64,000 bases of DNA from Bryobacterales bacterium. GTDB lineage: Bacteria > Acidobacteriota > Terriglobia > Bryobacterales > Bryobacteraceae. The position numbers and the translations under genes are program-made. Below, piece by piece: positions 36,506 through 44,309 of the stretch. Under the pieces are notes generated by a model, which was given only the letters and a program-made list of their open reading frames with translations, had not been told where the DNA came from and made no database searches. Numbering within the stretch: the stretch's first letter is position 1; every line of letters begins with the position of its first letter. The stretch covers positions 62,001 through 126,000 of the forward strand of contig JADLCT010000014.1 in the NCBI GenBank assembly GCA_020847045.1, read 5' to 3'.

Positions 36506-37450
36506 CTACGCCCGCGCGGGCTGCCGCAGCAACAATTCTTCCACTTCGGCGAGCGTTGGCATGGCCTCCGAACAACTCAACCGGCTGACGACTATCGCCG
36601 CCGAGGCGTTTCCGTAGCGCAAACACGCCTCCAGCGAGGCGCCGCGCAGCATGGCCGCCAAAAAACCCGAAGCGAAGCCATCGCCCGCGCCAATCGTGCT
36701 CAGCACCTCCACTTTGCACGGCGGCAGGAACACCGGCTCGCCTTCCGTAAACACACAGGTGCCTTCATTGCCCAGCTTGGACACCAGCGTGGGCACGCCC
36801 GAGCGCAGCAGCCGGGCCCGGGCCGAGTCCAGATCGCCCGCGCCGGCAACCAGCATCAACTCCGGCTGATTGCCGATCAGCACGTCAATGAACGGCAGGG
36901 CGAGCCGCACGGCCAGTCCCGCCTCGTCCGCGCTGCTCCACGACATGGCCCGGTAGTCCACGTCGAACACCACGCGCACACCGGACTCCTTGGCGCGTTC
37001 CAGCGCGCGGTAGGTGCTTTCGCGCGAAGGAGAGGCGCACAGCGACGTGCCGTTGGTGATGAACATCCTTCCCGCCGCCGCATAATCCAAATCCTCCGGC
37101 GTGGCGCGCAGCATCACGTCCACCGGATCGTGCCGGTAGAAGACCTGCGGGAAGTGGTCCGGTGGCGTGATCTCCGTGATGGCCAGCGAGGGCAGATAGC
37201 CCGCCACGCGTTGCACGCGCGAGGTGTCCACTTTCTCGTTCTTGAGAAAATCCACCAGGAAATCGCTCAGCGCGTCCGTGCCCAAGGCTGCGATCATGCC
37301 CACGCGCACGCCTTGCCGCGAAAGTCCCACGGCCATGTTCGCGCTCGAACCGCCGAGGTAGCGCGAAAACGTGCGGGCTTTCGCCAGTGGCACGTTCGGC
37401 TCCTCGGAATAGAAGTCGTAGCCGATGCGGCCTAAAACAATTGCGTCCAT
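36506..37450 (-). CDS. iolC: 5-dehydro-2-deoxygluconokinase
   Basis: 314 aa PfkB/ribokinase-family sugar kinase. GRIGYDFYSEE and YLGGSSANMAVGLSRQG form the substrate-binding N-terminal segment. The C-terminal STIGAGDGFASGFLAAML carries the ATP-binding GAGD with the catalytic Asp. It phosphorylates 2-deoxy-5-keto-D-gluconate. The gap to iolB is 12 bases and to the aldolase gene 33 bases. Members of this family are normally of similar length, so no truncation is evident. Confidence 0.92.
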   Translation of the reverse strand: MDAIVLGRIGYDFYSEEPNVPLAKARTFSRYLGGSSANMAVGLSRQGVRVGMIAALGTDALSDFLVDFLKNEKVDTSRVQRVAGYLPSLAITEITPPDHFPQVFYRHDPVDVMLRATPEDLDYAAAGRMFITNGTSLCASPSRESTYRALERAKESGVRVVFDVDYRAMSWSSADEAGLAVRLALPFIDVLIGNQPELMLVAGAGDLDSARARLLRSGVPTLVSKLGNEGTCVFTEGEPVFLPPCKVEVLSTIGAGDGFASGFLAAMLRGASLEACLRYGNASAAIVVSRLSCSEAMPTLAEVEELLLRQPARA

Positions 37451-37462
37451 TTTCGTGTCTTC

Positions 37463-38275
37463 CTACACCACCGGTACGCGGGGGTCCTTGTCCGTCCACG
37501 CCGCCCGCACCCAGGCATACCGCGGATCGTCCGACGCCGCCATGGACCGCGCCGAACCGGCCAGCGCATTCAGGTAATACACGTTGTAGCCATGCGCGGC
37601 CACCACGGGATGATAGCCTTCCGGCACCAGCACCAGTTCGCCGCCGCGCACCGTGATGGTTTCGTCCAGCCGGTGGTCCTGCGTGTAGACGCGCTGAATC
37701 GCGTAGCCTTCCGGCTTATCGATCTTGTAGTAGTAGATCTCCTCCAGGTCCACCTCGCCGGGCGGGGCGTGCACGTCGTGTTTATGCGGCGGATAGCTCG
37801 ACCAGTTGCCCGAGGGCGTGTACACTTCGACGATGAGTAGCCGCTGCGCCGGGAACTCCGGCTTCAGCATATGGTTGATCTGGCGCGTGGCATTGCCACC
37901 ACCGCGCACCTCCACCTCCACCTCGCCGGGCCGCACCAGGCGCGCCGGGAACCGCTCCTCGGCCTTGCTGAAACAGAGGGCCATCTCGCACGCCGTCGCA
38001 GCCACTACCTCGAAGTCCGTCTCCACCGGCAGGTACAAAGTGTGCGGCTTGCCATCGAAGACGTGTTTGCGCCCACCCACTTCCAGCCACTCGCCCGCGC
38101 TGGACCGCACGGCGCACACGCCGCCCAGCATCACCAGCGCCAGTTCGCTCGCGCCCGTCGCGGCCGAGAAACTCATTCCCGGATCGAGCGCGCGCGTTTC
38201 AAACGACAGATACTCGAAGCCAAAGGTGTTCCGCACGCCGGCAAATGAGCCGGGCGGCATAAGCAATGCACTCAT
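37463..38275 (-). CDS. iolB: 5-deoxy-glucuronate isomerase
   Basis: 270 aa bicupin. The C-terminal cupin carries the metal-binding set: YPPHKHDVH, then EVDLEEIYYYKID, and the distal His in PEGYHPVVAAHGYNVYYLN. These are diagnostic for IolB, which isomerises 5-deoxyglucuronate to 2-deoxy-5-keto-gluconate. Its ATG overlaps the stop of the LacI-type regulator gene by 4 bases, so regulator and enzyme are co-translated. Confidence 0.93.
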   Translation of the reverse strand: MSALLMPPGSFAGVRNTFGFEYLSFETRALDPGMSFSAATGASELALVMLGGVCAVRSSAGEWLEVGGRKHVFDGKPHTLYLPVETDFEVVAATACEMALCFSKAEERFPARLVRPGEVEVEVRGGGNATRQINHMLKPEFPAQRLLIVEVYTPSGNWSSYPPHKHDVHAPPGEVDLEEIYYYKIDKPEGYAIQRVYTQDHRLDETITVRGGELVLVPEGYHPVVAAHGYNVYYLNALAGSARSMAASDDPRYAWVRAAWTDKDPRVPVV

Positions 38276-39348
38276 CGTTCACTCCTTGCGCTGGCGCGTG
38301 CTCCCCCCGCGCCGGCGCGGGCGCTTCTGGCCTGCGCGCGGACCACACGCGGCGCGCACACCGATTCGCGCACAATCAGTTCTCCGCGCACGGTCACCAC
38401 CGGAGGCGCCGGTTCGCGCGCGATCAGCCGCAGCAGCGTTTCCGTGGCCATGCGGCCCATGCCGGCCATCGGCTGCCGGACGGTGGTGAGCGGCGGGTTC
38501 AGGTACTGGCTGATATAGAGATCGTCGAAACCCACCAGCGAAAGATCCTCGGGTACGCGCAAGCCGCGTTTGCCCGCTTCGTGCATGACGCCCAGCGCGG
38601 ACATGTCGTTGTAGCAGAAGATGCCCGTCGGCTTCCTGGCGAGCGACAGCAGTTGGCCCAGCGCCTCGCGCGCTCCCTCGGGTTTGCCGTCGCCGCGCGC
38701 CACCAGCGCCTCGTCAAACTCGATGCCCGCCGCCTCCAGCGCCGCCCGGTATCCCGCCAGCCGTTCGGAGTCGGACTGATAGCCGAACCGGTCGCCTATG
38801 TAACCGATGCGCCTGTGTCCGTGCCCGGTCAGGTGCTGTGTCGCCGCGAAACTGCCGCCATGGTTGTCGATCATCACCGAGTGCGCCGCCTCGTTGTCGT
38901 GCTGGTTGTTGAGCAGCACAACCGGCACCTCCATCTGCGACAGCATGGAAACGTGCAGCGAGCCCACGCGCGACGAGGTGACGATGATCCCATCCACGCG
39001 CCGCTCCTCGAAGCTGCGGACCACGCGCTTTTCCCGCGCCGGCTCGGCGTGCGAGTTCGCCAGAAACACGCTGAAGCCCTGCGCCTCCGCCGCGTCCTCG
39101 ATGCCGCTCACCACGTCGGCGACGAACGGATCCGAAATCGTCGTCACCACCACGCCAATCGTGTGGGTTCGCCGTGTCACCAGGCTGCGCGCCGCCGCGC
39201 TGGGCCGGTAGCCCGCGTCTTCGGCGATGCGCCGAATCAGGTCGCCGGTCTCCCGGTTCACCAAAGGACTGTTTCGCAGCGCGCGCGACACGGTCGAATT
39301 TGACACATGCGCGGTCTTGGCGATGTCCTTGATCGAGAGGCGCTTCAC
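38272..39348 (-). CDS. iolR: LacI-family transcriptional regulator of the iol operon
   Basis: About 358 aa from the GTG at 39348. An ATG exists 12 bases upstream (39360), but a TAAACT box abuts it and GGGGAG precedes the GTG. The helix-turn-helix SIKDIAKTAHVSNSTVSRALRNS is at the N-terminus, followed by the hinge YRPSAAARSLVTRRT and a periplasmic-binding-protein-like ligand domain (IGVVVTTISDPFV, GIIVTSSR, HLTGHGHRRIGYIG). It is the first gene of the inositol operon, with an operator-like palindrome just upstream. Autorepression relieved by an inositol intermediate is the likely scheme. The symbol reflects role; other bacteria use DeoR-type IolR. Confidence 0.87.
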   Translation of the reverse strand: MKRLSIKDIAKTAHVSNSTVSRALRNSPLVNRETGDLIRRIAEDAGYRPSAAARSLVTRRTHTIGVVVTTISDPFVADVVSGIEDAAEAQGFSVFLANSHAEPAREKRVVRSFEERRVDGIIVTSSRVGSLHVSMLSQMEVPVVLLNNQHDNEAAHSVMIDNHGGSFAATQHLTGHGHRRIGYIGDRFGYQSDSERLAGYRAALEAAGIEFDEALVARGDGKPEGAREALGQLLSLARKPTGIFCYNDMSALGVMHEAGKRGLRVPEDLSLVGFDDLYISQYLNPPLTTVRQPMAGMGRMATETLLRLIAREPAPPVVTVRGELIVRESVCAPRVVRAQARSARAGAGGARASARSER

Positions 39349-39360
39349 GGGGCTCCCCAT

Positions 39361-39366
39361 AGTTTA
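39361..39366 (-). promoter_or_regulatory. -10-like TAAACT ahead of iolR
   Basis: On the minus strand TAAACT abuts the upstream ATG (39360) and lies 12 bases before the GTG at 39348. A perfect TTGACA (39377-39382 complement) is present but only 10 bases away, too close to pair with it. Confidence 0.4.
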
Positions 39367-39367
39367 A

Positions 39368-39381
39368 TGCAAACGTTGTCA
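39368..39381. promoter_or_regulatory. LacI/CcpA-type operator
   Basis: TGCAAACGTTGTCA matches the LacI-family consensus TGWAANCGNTNWCA at all but one position and is a near-palindrome centred on CG. It lies about 20 bases ahead of the iolR start, overlapping a TTGACA. IolR, whose gene is next to it, is the expected ligand. Confidence 0.72.
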
Positions 39382-39433
39382 AAAATCTCCGCCCCGGCGG
39401 GTCCGGCCACCCGTGATCGCGCCGGAGCGCCTC

Positions 39434-41368
39434 TTACGGCGCGCTATACCAGCCGCGGTCCCACGGGAAGGCGAATGTAGGCCGGTTCACATAGCGCGTC
39501 ATCTGGCACTCGATTACGGCGCCCGCGCCCGGCTCCAGCCGCACCGTCGCCACGGGCGAGTTGAGCGCCACCGTCCTGCCGTTCACGGTCATCGCGTCGA
39601 AACGGTGCTCGCCGTAGCCGCCCGCCTGCACCACCACTTCGCGCGCCTCCACCTGATTCGTGTTCACCAGCGTCACGGCCGCCGAACCGGCTTCCATCTT
39701 CGATACCAGCGCGGCGACGTCTTGCGGAAGTCCGGCGCGACGCCGTACGGGGTCGAAATAGCGGAACCGGCTGTGCAGTGTCCACACGCGGCCGCTGGCG
39801 AAGTAGCCGCCCATGGTCAGGTTCAACAGTCCGTTCGTGGCCGCCGGGTTCAGGTCAAGCAAATAGTCGGCCAGCCGGGAGTCGGCCGTGGTCGAGTCCG
39901 TCCGGATCAGCTCCACGCGGCGGCGCACGCGCGCCAGGTCGGCCCGCAAGGCCCGCTCCGGAAAATCGGGCAGCTTGCCTTCCAGATAGCCCAGCCAGGT
40001 GGCCGAACGGTCCGCCTCTTCATAACCGCCATCCCGCTCGCGCTGGGGAAACTGCGTGGCCACGGGCAGCCGTTCCATGTCCTTGCGGTCCATGGACCAA
40101 AGGTAGATTTCCAGCAACCGGTCCGTGTGCAGGCGCGGAGCGTAGGAATACCAGGACGGCGGACCGTCATATTTATATCCCCGTGGATCGCCGTACATCT
40201 GCGGCAGCATCACCCGCCCGTTCTCCACCTTCTTCTGCGCGTACAGGTTGTCCATCTGGCGGCGCAGCACGCCAACGAACGACTGGTCTCCGCTCAACAG
40301 CAGCGCGTTGCCAAAGCCCGGCCACGTGCCCGCCGTGAAGTAGTTGCGGTGCGCGATCTGTCCCAGTTCGCCGTCGAAGATCGTGAAGTTCCAGCCGTAG
40401 GTGCCCTTCCACCACTGCCCGTTGTATTCGCCGCCCAGCTTGCCGTTTAGACCGATGTTGCTGGGCACATTGCCGCCCGCCTCGGCCGCGCGCTGCTTCC
40501 ACGCGTTCATGTAGTCGAGCACCCAGGCGCGGTACTTTTCTTCTCCCGTCAACGCATAGGCGTTCAGTCCGAGGATCGTCGCCGCCAGGTTCAGGGAGTT
40601 GTCGCCCACGCTGTCCAGATACTCATCGCAGTGCGACAGCATCTTCTTATAGTTCGCCTCCAGGTCGAGCATCTTGCCGCGGCCGGCCGGATTGTGTAGC
40701 AGGTGAAAGGTGCCGGGTACGGGATCGCCCACCCAGTCGTAGGTGGTCGCCTTGCGCAGCATCGGTCCTTTGCTCCCAGTCCAGATGCTTTTGATGATCT
40801 TCAGCGCCGGGTCGTAGTTCGGCGCTTCGGGATCCTCGCCCATATACATCGCCGCGAACCGGCGGATCCGCTGGCGGTACTGTTCGTCGTTGGGATCCGA
40901 CAGTCCCTGTAAAAAGAAGGCGCGCAGGCCCTCGGCCGTGTGGAACCAGTCCGATTGCGTGATGAACTCTTTGCTGTACGCCCCGTTCCGGGCCAGTTCG
41001 GTCAGCTTCGTGCGCAGTTCGCCGTACTGCTTCAGATGGCCTTCGTAACCCTTCTTGAACAGCGCCAGCGTGGTGTCGGAGCCGCCCATGGCGTGCAGCA
41101 GCGTCCAGTTCCAATAGGTCTCGATGGCGTCGTCGGGCCCATCGAGCGTGCCCCAGCGCGGAGTATGCGCCAGGTAGCCGCGCTCGTCGACATACTTGGC
41201 CGCGAACAACTCCACGGCCTGTGAGTTATACCGCAACAATTCACGCTCCAGCAGCGCCCACGCGGGCGGAGCCATGGGCGTCTTGACGTGAATCGTGGCC
41301 TCGGGGCGCTGTGTTTGCGCGCCAGCGGCCAGGCTGAACACGAAAAGGAGAGGAAGTGCTGGCTTCAT
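39434..41368 (-). CDS. large secreted protein of unknown function (all-helical core likely)
   Basis: 644 aa with signal peptide ending LAAGAQ. The ATG at 41368 is preferred over 41383 because a TG-A-TATGGT extended -10 box overlaps the latter. The body is rich in Trp/Tyr and long amphipathic helices (for example DDAIETYWNWTLLHAMGG), which recalls alpha/alpha-toroid glycan-processing enzymes. The last ~110 residues (from FRYFDPVRRRAGLPQDVAALV) look like a beta-sandwich. No catalytic signature is recognised. It is divergent from the triple-RidA gene, 41 bases apart. Confidence 0.7.
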   Translation of the reverse strand: MKPALPLLFVFSLAAGAQTQRPEATIHVKTPMAPPAWALLERELLRYNSQAVELFAAKYVDERGYLAHTPRWGTLDGPDDAIETYWNWTLLHAMGGSDTTLALFKKGYEGHLKQYGELRTKLTELARNGAYSKEFITQSDWFHTAEGLRAFFLQGLSDPNDEQYRQRIRRFAAMYMGEDPEAPNYDPALKIIKSIWTGSKGPMLRKATTYDWVGDPVPGTFHLLHNPAGRGKMLDLEANYKKMLSHCDEYLDSVGDNSLNLAATILGLNAYALTGEEKYRAWVLDYMNAWKQRAAEAGGNVPSNIGLNGKLGGEYNGQWWKGTYGWNFTIFDGELGQIAHRNYFTAGTWPGFGNALLLSGDQSFVGVLRRQMDNLYAQKKVENGRVMLPQMYGDPRGYKYDGPPSWYSYAPRLHTDRLLEIYLWSMDRKDMERLPVATQFPQRERDGGYEEADRSATWLGYLEGKLPDFPERALRADLARVRRRVELIRTDSTTADSRLADYLLDLNPAATNGLLNLTMGGYFASGRVWTLHSRFRYFDPVRRRAGLPQDVAALVSKMEAGSAAVTLVNTNQVEAREVVVQAGGYGEHRFDAMTVNGRTVALNSPVATVRLEPGAGAVIECQMTRYVNRPTFAFPWDRGWYSAP

Positions 41369-41378
41369 GGTTCGAAAT

Positions 41379-41384
41379 ACCATA
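41379..41384 (-). promoter_or_regulatory. extended -10 box TATGGT
   Basis: On the minus strand TG-A-TATGGT is followed by 10 bases and ATG (41368). It faces the opposite promoter for the RidA gene within a 41-base gap. Confidence 0.45.
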
Positions 41385-41394
41385 TCAGCTTTGT

Positions 41395-41400
41395 TACTCT
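41395..41400 (+). promoter_or_regulatory. -10-like TACTCT, 9 bases before RidA-fusion start
   Basis: TACTCT ends 9 bases before the ATG at 41410. No Shine-Dalgarno is visible, so a near-leaderless mRNA is likely. Confidence 0.4.
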
Positions 41401-41409
41401 AGCTCTAAC

Positions 41410-42624
41410 ATGATGGGTACACGCGCGCTCCGTCTCTTTCTCTTGGGTACACTTTGTTTCGCGGCGGCTTTCGCCGCCGAACGCACGGTTGTGGTTCCCG
41501 CTGGTTCCGCGCCGCCCACCGGCCCCTATTCGCCCGCGATCATGGCCGGTGGCTTCCTCTACGTCTCCGGCCAGGGCGCCGCCAAGGCCGATGGCAGCTT
41601 TCCGGCCACCACGGAGCAGCAGGTGGAACAGTGCCTGGGGACGATTCGCCGCATCGTCGAGGCCGCCGGGCTCACGATGCGCCACGTCGTTTATGCGCAC
41701 CTGTATCTGAAGGACATCACGCGATACGAAGAGGCCAATCGCGCCTGGGCCCGCGTTTTTCCGGCCGACCCGCCCGCCCGCGCCGTCCTCGGAGTCGCTG
41801 ACCTGCCCACTGGCACGCCCATCGAGATCACCGTGGTGGCCTACCGTGACCTCGCCAGCCGCCGCATCGTCACGCCGCGCGGCTATGCCTCCAAGGAACC
41901 CGTCTCGCCCGCCGTCCTGGCCGGGGGACGCCTCTATTTGTCCAGCATGACCGGCTCCGGCGGCACCCCGGCGGCGCAACTGGAAAGCGCATTTTCACGG
42001 ATGTCGGCCACTCTGGCCGCCGCCGGGCTCGACTTCCGCCACCTCGCCTTCGTCAACCCCTACCTTACGGACGCCATGCCGATGGAGGAGATGAACCGCG
42101 CCTACGCCGCCAAGTTCGAGTTCGGCAATACGCCTGCCCGCGCCACCATCCGCGTGGCTTCGCTGCCCGGCGGCGCCTCCATCGCCTTCACCGGTGTTGC
42201 CGCCGTGAACCTGGCCGAACGCCGCGCCGTGCGGCCGAAAAATATGCCGCCCAGCCCCACGGCCAGTCCGTGCGTGTTCGCCGGAGACGCCTACTATTGC
42301 TCCGCCAAGGCCGGTTTCATTCCCGGCCCCAACAACGGCATCTACGCGAGCACGGTGGAGACACAGATGCGGCAGACCATGCGCAATCTGCTGGACGGGT
42401 TGGAGGAGGCGGGACTGGATTTTTCCCATGTGGCCGCCTCGAACGTCTATCTGGATGACGTTCGGGAGTGGGCGGCCATGAATAAGGTGTATGCCGAGTA
42501 TTTTGGCAAGACGCCGCCGTCGCGCACCACCGTGCAGCAGGTGGCCCCGGTGGCCCACCGCGCGGCCGACGCCAGGGGCCGCTGGCCGGCGTTGGAACAG
42601 ATGTCGATTATCGCCGTTAAATAG
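41410..42624 (+). CDS. exported protein of three tandem RidA/YjgF domains
   Basis: 404 aa from the ATG at 41410 (a second ATG follows at once). Residues 1-22 form a signal peptide (LFLLGTLCFAAAFAA). Three RidA-fold domains follow at about 25-147, 152-270 and 272-403. The carboxylate-binding Arg of RidA is kept in each: R124 (DPPARAVLGVADLP), R244 (NTPARATIRVASLP) and R372 (TPPSRTTVQQV); domain 1 also keeps GPYSP. Typical RidA is ~130 aa, cytosolic and trimeric, so this is a covalent 'trimer' sent outside the cytoplasm. Deamination of enamine/imine intermediates is the likely chemistry. A hairpin terminator-like element follows. Confidence 0.88.
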   Translation: MMGTRALRLFLLGTLCFAAAFAAERTVVVPAGSAPPTGPYSPAIMAGGFLYVSGQGAAKADGSFPATTEQQVEQCLGTIRRIVEAAGLTMRHVVYAHLYLKDITRYEEANRAWARVFPADPPARAVLGVADLPTGTPIEITVVAYRDLASRRIVTPRGYASKEPVSPAVLAGGRLYLSSMTGSGGTPAAQLESAFSRMSATLAAAGLDFRHLAFVNPYLTDAMPMEEMNRAYAAKFEFGNTPARATIRVASLPGGASIAFTGVAAVNLAERRAVRPKNMPPSPTASPCVFAGDAYYCSAKAGFIPGPNNGIYASTVETQMRQTMRNLLDGLEEAGLDFSHVAASNVYLDDVREWAAMNKVYAEYFGKTPPSRTTVQQVAPVAHRAADARGRWPALEQMSIIAVK

Positions 42625-42650
42625 GCTTCCCGCCAGGCCGGGGAAGCTTT
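42625..42650 (+). terminator. hairpin terminator-like element after RidA fusion
   Basis: GCTTCCC (42625-42631) pairs with GGGAAGC (42641-42647) across a 9-base loop and is followed by a short T tract. It lies between the RidA fusion and the PLP-enzyme gene. With a -10-like box at 42658 it suggests the two are separate units. Confidence 0.5.
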
Positions 42651-42657
42651 ACAGTAT

Positions 42658-42663
42658 TAGGAT
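42658..42663 (+). promoter_or_regulatory. -10-like TAGGAT, 8 bases before PLP-enzyme start
   Basis: TAGGAT ends 8 bases before the ATG at 42672. The position supports that ATG over an in-frame GTG at 42666, as transcription would begin about at the codon. Confidence 0.4.
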
Positions 42664-42671
42664 AGGTGACC

Positions 42672-44303
42672 ATGATCTCTGACTATCTCCGTGATCTGCT
42701 CTCGCTTCGCTGGCAGCGTTTGACGCGCCGCAACCTGCTAACCGCCACGGGCGCGGCCGCCGCCGCCCACCAACTGGCATCCGCCACGCCGGCTTCGGCC
42801 GCCGAGGGAGCGTCGCTCCGCATTGGACCCGGCCTGTTTGAATCCATCGGCGTCCGGCCGCTCATCAACTGCAAGGGCACGTTCACCATCGTCACGGGTT
42901 CGCAAAGCCTGCCCGAAGTGAAGCAGGCCATGATGGAGGCGAGCAAGCATTACGTCCACCTGGACGAGCTGATGGAAGCCGTCGGCGCGCGTCTGGCCGC
43001 CATCACCGGCGCCGAGTGGGGCATTGTCACCAACGGCTGCGCGGCGGCGTTGACACACGCCACGGCGGCCTGCATCGCCGGTACGGATCCGGAAAAGCTT
43101 CAGCGCGTGCCCGACCTCACCGGCCTGAAGAACGAAGTGATCGCTCCGCGGCATTCCCGCAACGTCTATGACCATGCCATCCGCATGCTGGGCGTGAAAA
43201 TGATCACCGTCGATACGCCCGCCGAACTGGAAGCCGCGATCAGTCCCCGCACGGCGATGGTGATGGTGCTCGCCTCGCCCGCCGCCGACCGTGAGCCGCT
43301 CTCGACGGAAACCGTCTGCCGTATCGCCCGGCAGCGGAACATTCCCGTCATTGTCGATGCCGCGGCCGAGATTCTCACCATTCCGAACAAGCATCTGAAG
43401 GCCGGCGCCACGCTGGTCGCCTATAGCGGCGGCAAGTGCCTGCGCGGACCGCAGGCGGCCGGACTTCTGCTGGGCCGCAAGGATATCGTGCAGGCCGCGT
43501 GGCTGCACAGCGCGCCGCACCATGCCTTCGGCCGCTCCCTGAAGGTGGGCAAAGAAGAGATCATGGGGATGCTCGCCGCCGTCGAAACCTGGGTGAAGCG
43601 CGACTACCAGGCCGAATTCCGCACCTGGGAGGCCTGGCTGGCCGAGATCTCGAAAACCGTGGAATCCGTGCCCGGCGTCACCACACAGGTGCGCCAGCCC
43701 GACAGCCTCTCCAATCACGCGCCGTCGCTCACGGTCCGGTGGGATGCCGGCAAGATCGGCATCGCGGGCCGCGAGTTGGAAAAGTACATGTACGAGAACG
43801 AGCCGCGCATCGTGCTCGGCAGCGCCTCCGGTGAGCCGGGCGGCGCCGAGCCCAGCACCGTCGGCATCATGCCCTACATGATGATGCCCGGCCAGCACAA
43901 GATTGTCGCCGAGCGCCTGCGCTCGCTGCTGGCCAACCCGCCCAAGATCGCCCGCGCCGCGAAACCCTCCGGTCCGCTCGCCAACGTGGACGGGCAGTGG
44001 AAACTGAATATTCAGTATTCGCTGGGAACGGCCCAGCACGATCTCGCTTTCGAGCAAACCGAAGCGAAACTGGCGGGCACGCATCGCGGCGGCGTGACCG
44101 TGGGCGAACTGCGCGGTTCGGCCGACGGGCCCGAGGTGAAGTTCACCAGCTTCCACCGCCATGAGGGCACGATGATCATGTACGCGTTCACGGGCAGGCT
44201 GGAAAACGGCAAGCTCTCCGGCTCTGTCGCCATGGGCGAATACGGGAGCGCGCAGTGGACGGCCGAACGCTACAGTTACGGCGCCGGGCGGCGCCGGGGT
44301 TAG
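42672..44303 (+). CDS. exported SelA/DgaE-like PLP-dependent enzyme with C-terminal beta domain
   Basis: 543 aa. TRRNLLTATGAAAAA (from residue 18) is a Tat-type export signal. Residues ~50-420 form a fold-type I PLP enzyme of the SelA/D-glucosaminate-6-phosphate ammonia-lyase group. Visible elements are LINCKGTFTIVTGSQSLPEV, NGCAAALTHA, the PLP ring Asp229 in IPVIVDA, and Lys255 in YSGGKCLRGPQAAG. Residues ~435-535 are an extra beta-rich domain (DGQWKLNIQY...) of the kind found fused to other acidobacterial exported proteins. It may be an ammonia-lyase or elimination enzyme. A GTG at 42666 is an alternative start. Confidence 0.85.
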   Translation: MISDYLRDLLSLRWQRLTRRNLLTATGAAAAAHQLASATPASAAEGASLRIGPGLFESIGVRPLINCKGTFTIVTGSQSLPEVKQAMMEASKHYVHLDELMEAVGARLAAITGAEWGIVTNGCAAALTHATAACIAGTDPEKLQRVPDLTGLKNEVIAPRHSRNVYDHAIRMLGVKMITVDTPAELEAAISPRTAMVMVLASPAADREPLSTETVCRIARQRNIPVIVDAAAEILTIPNKHLKAGATLVAYSGGKCLRGPQAAGLLLGRKDIVQAAWLHSAPHHAFGRSLKVGKEEIMGMLAAVETWVKRDYQAEFRTWEAWLAEISKTVESVPGVTTQVRQPDSLSNHAPSLTVRWDAGKIGIAGRELEKYMYENEPRIVLGSASGEPGGAEPSTVGIMPYMMMPGQHKIVAERLRSLLANPPKIARAAKPSGPLANVDGQWKLNIQYSLGTAQHDLAFEQTEAKLAGTHRGGVTVGELRGSADGPEVKFTSFHRHEGTMIMYAFTGRLENGKLSGSVAMGEYGSAQWTAERYSYGAGRRRG

Positions 44304-44309
44304 CCGCCT

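Noticed and set aside
39377-39382. Perfect TTGACA on the minus strand as the -35 of iolR
   Set aside because: It is only 10 bases from the TAAACT box and no good -10 is found at 16-18 bases, so it is more likely part of the operator.
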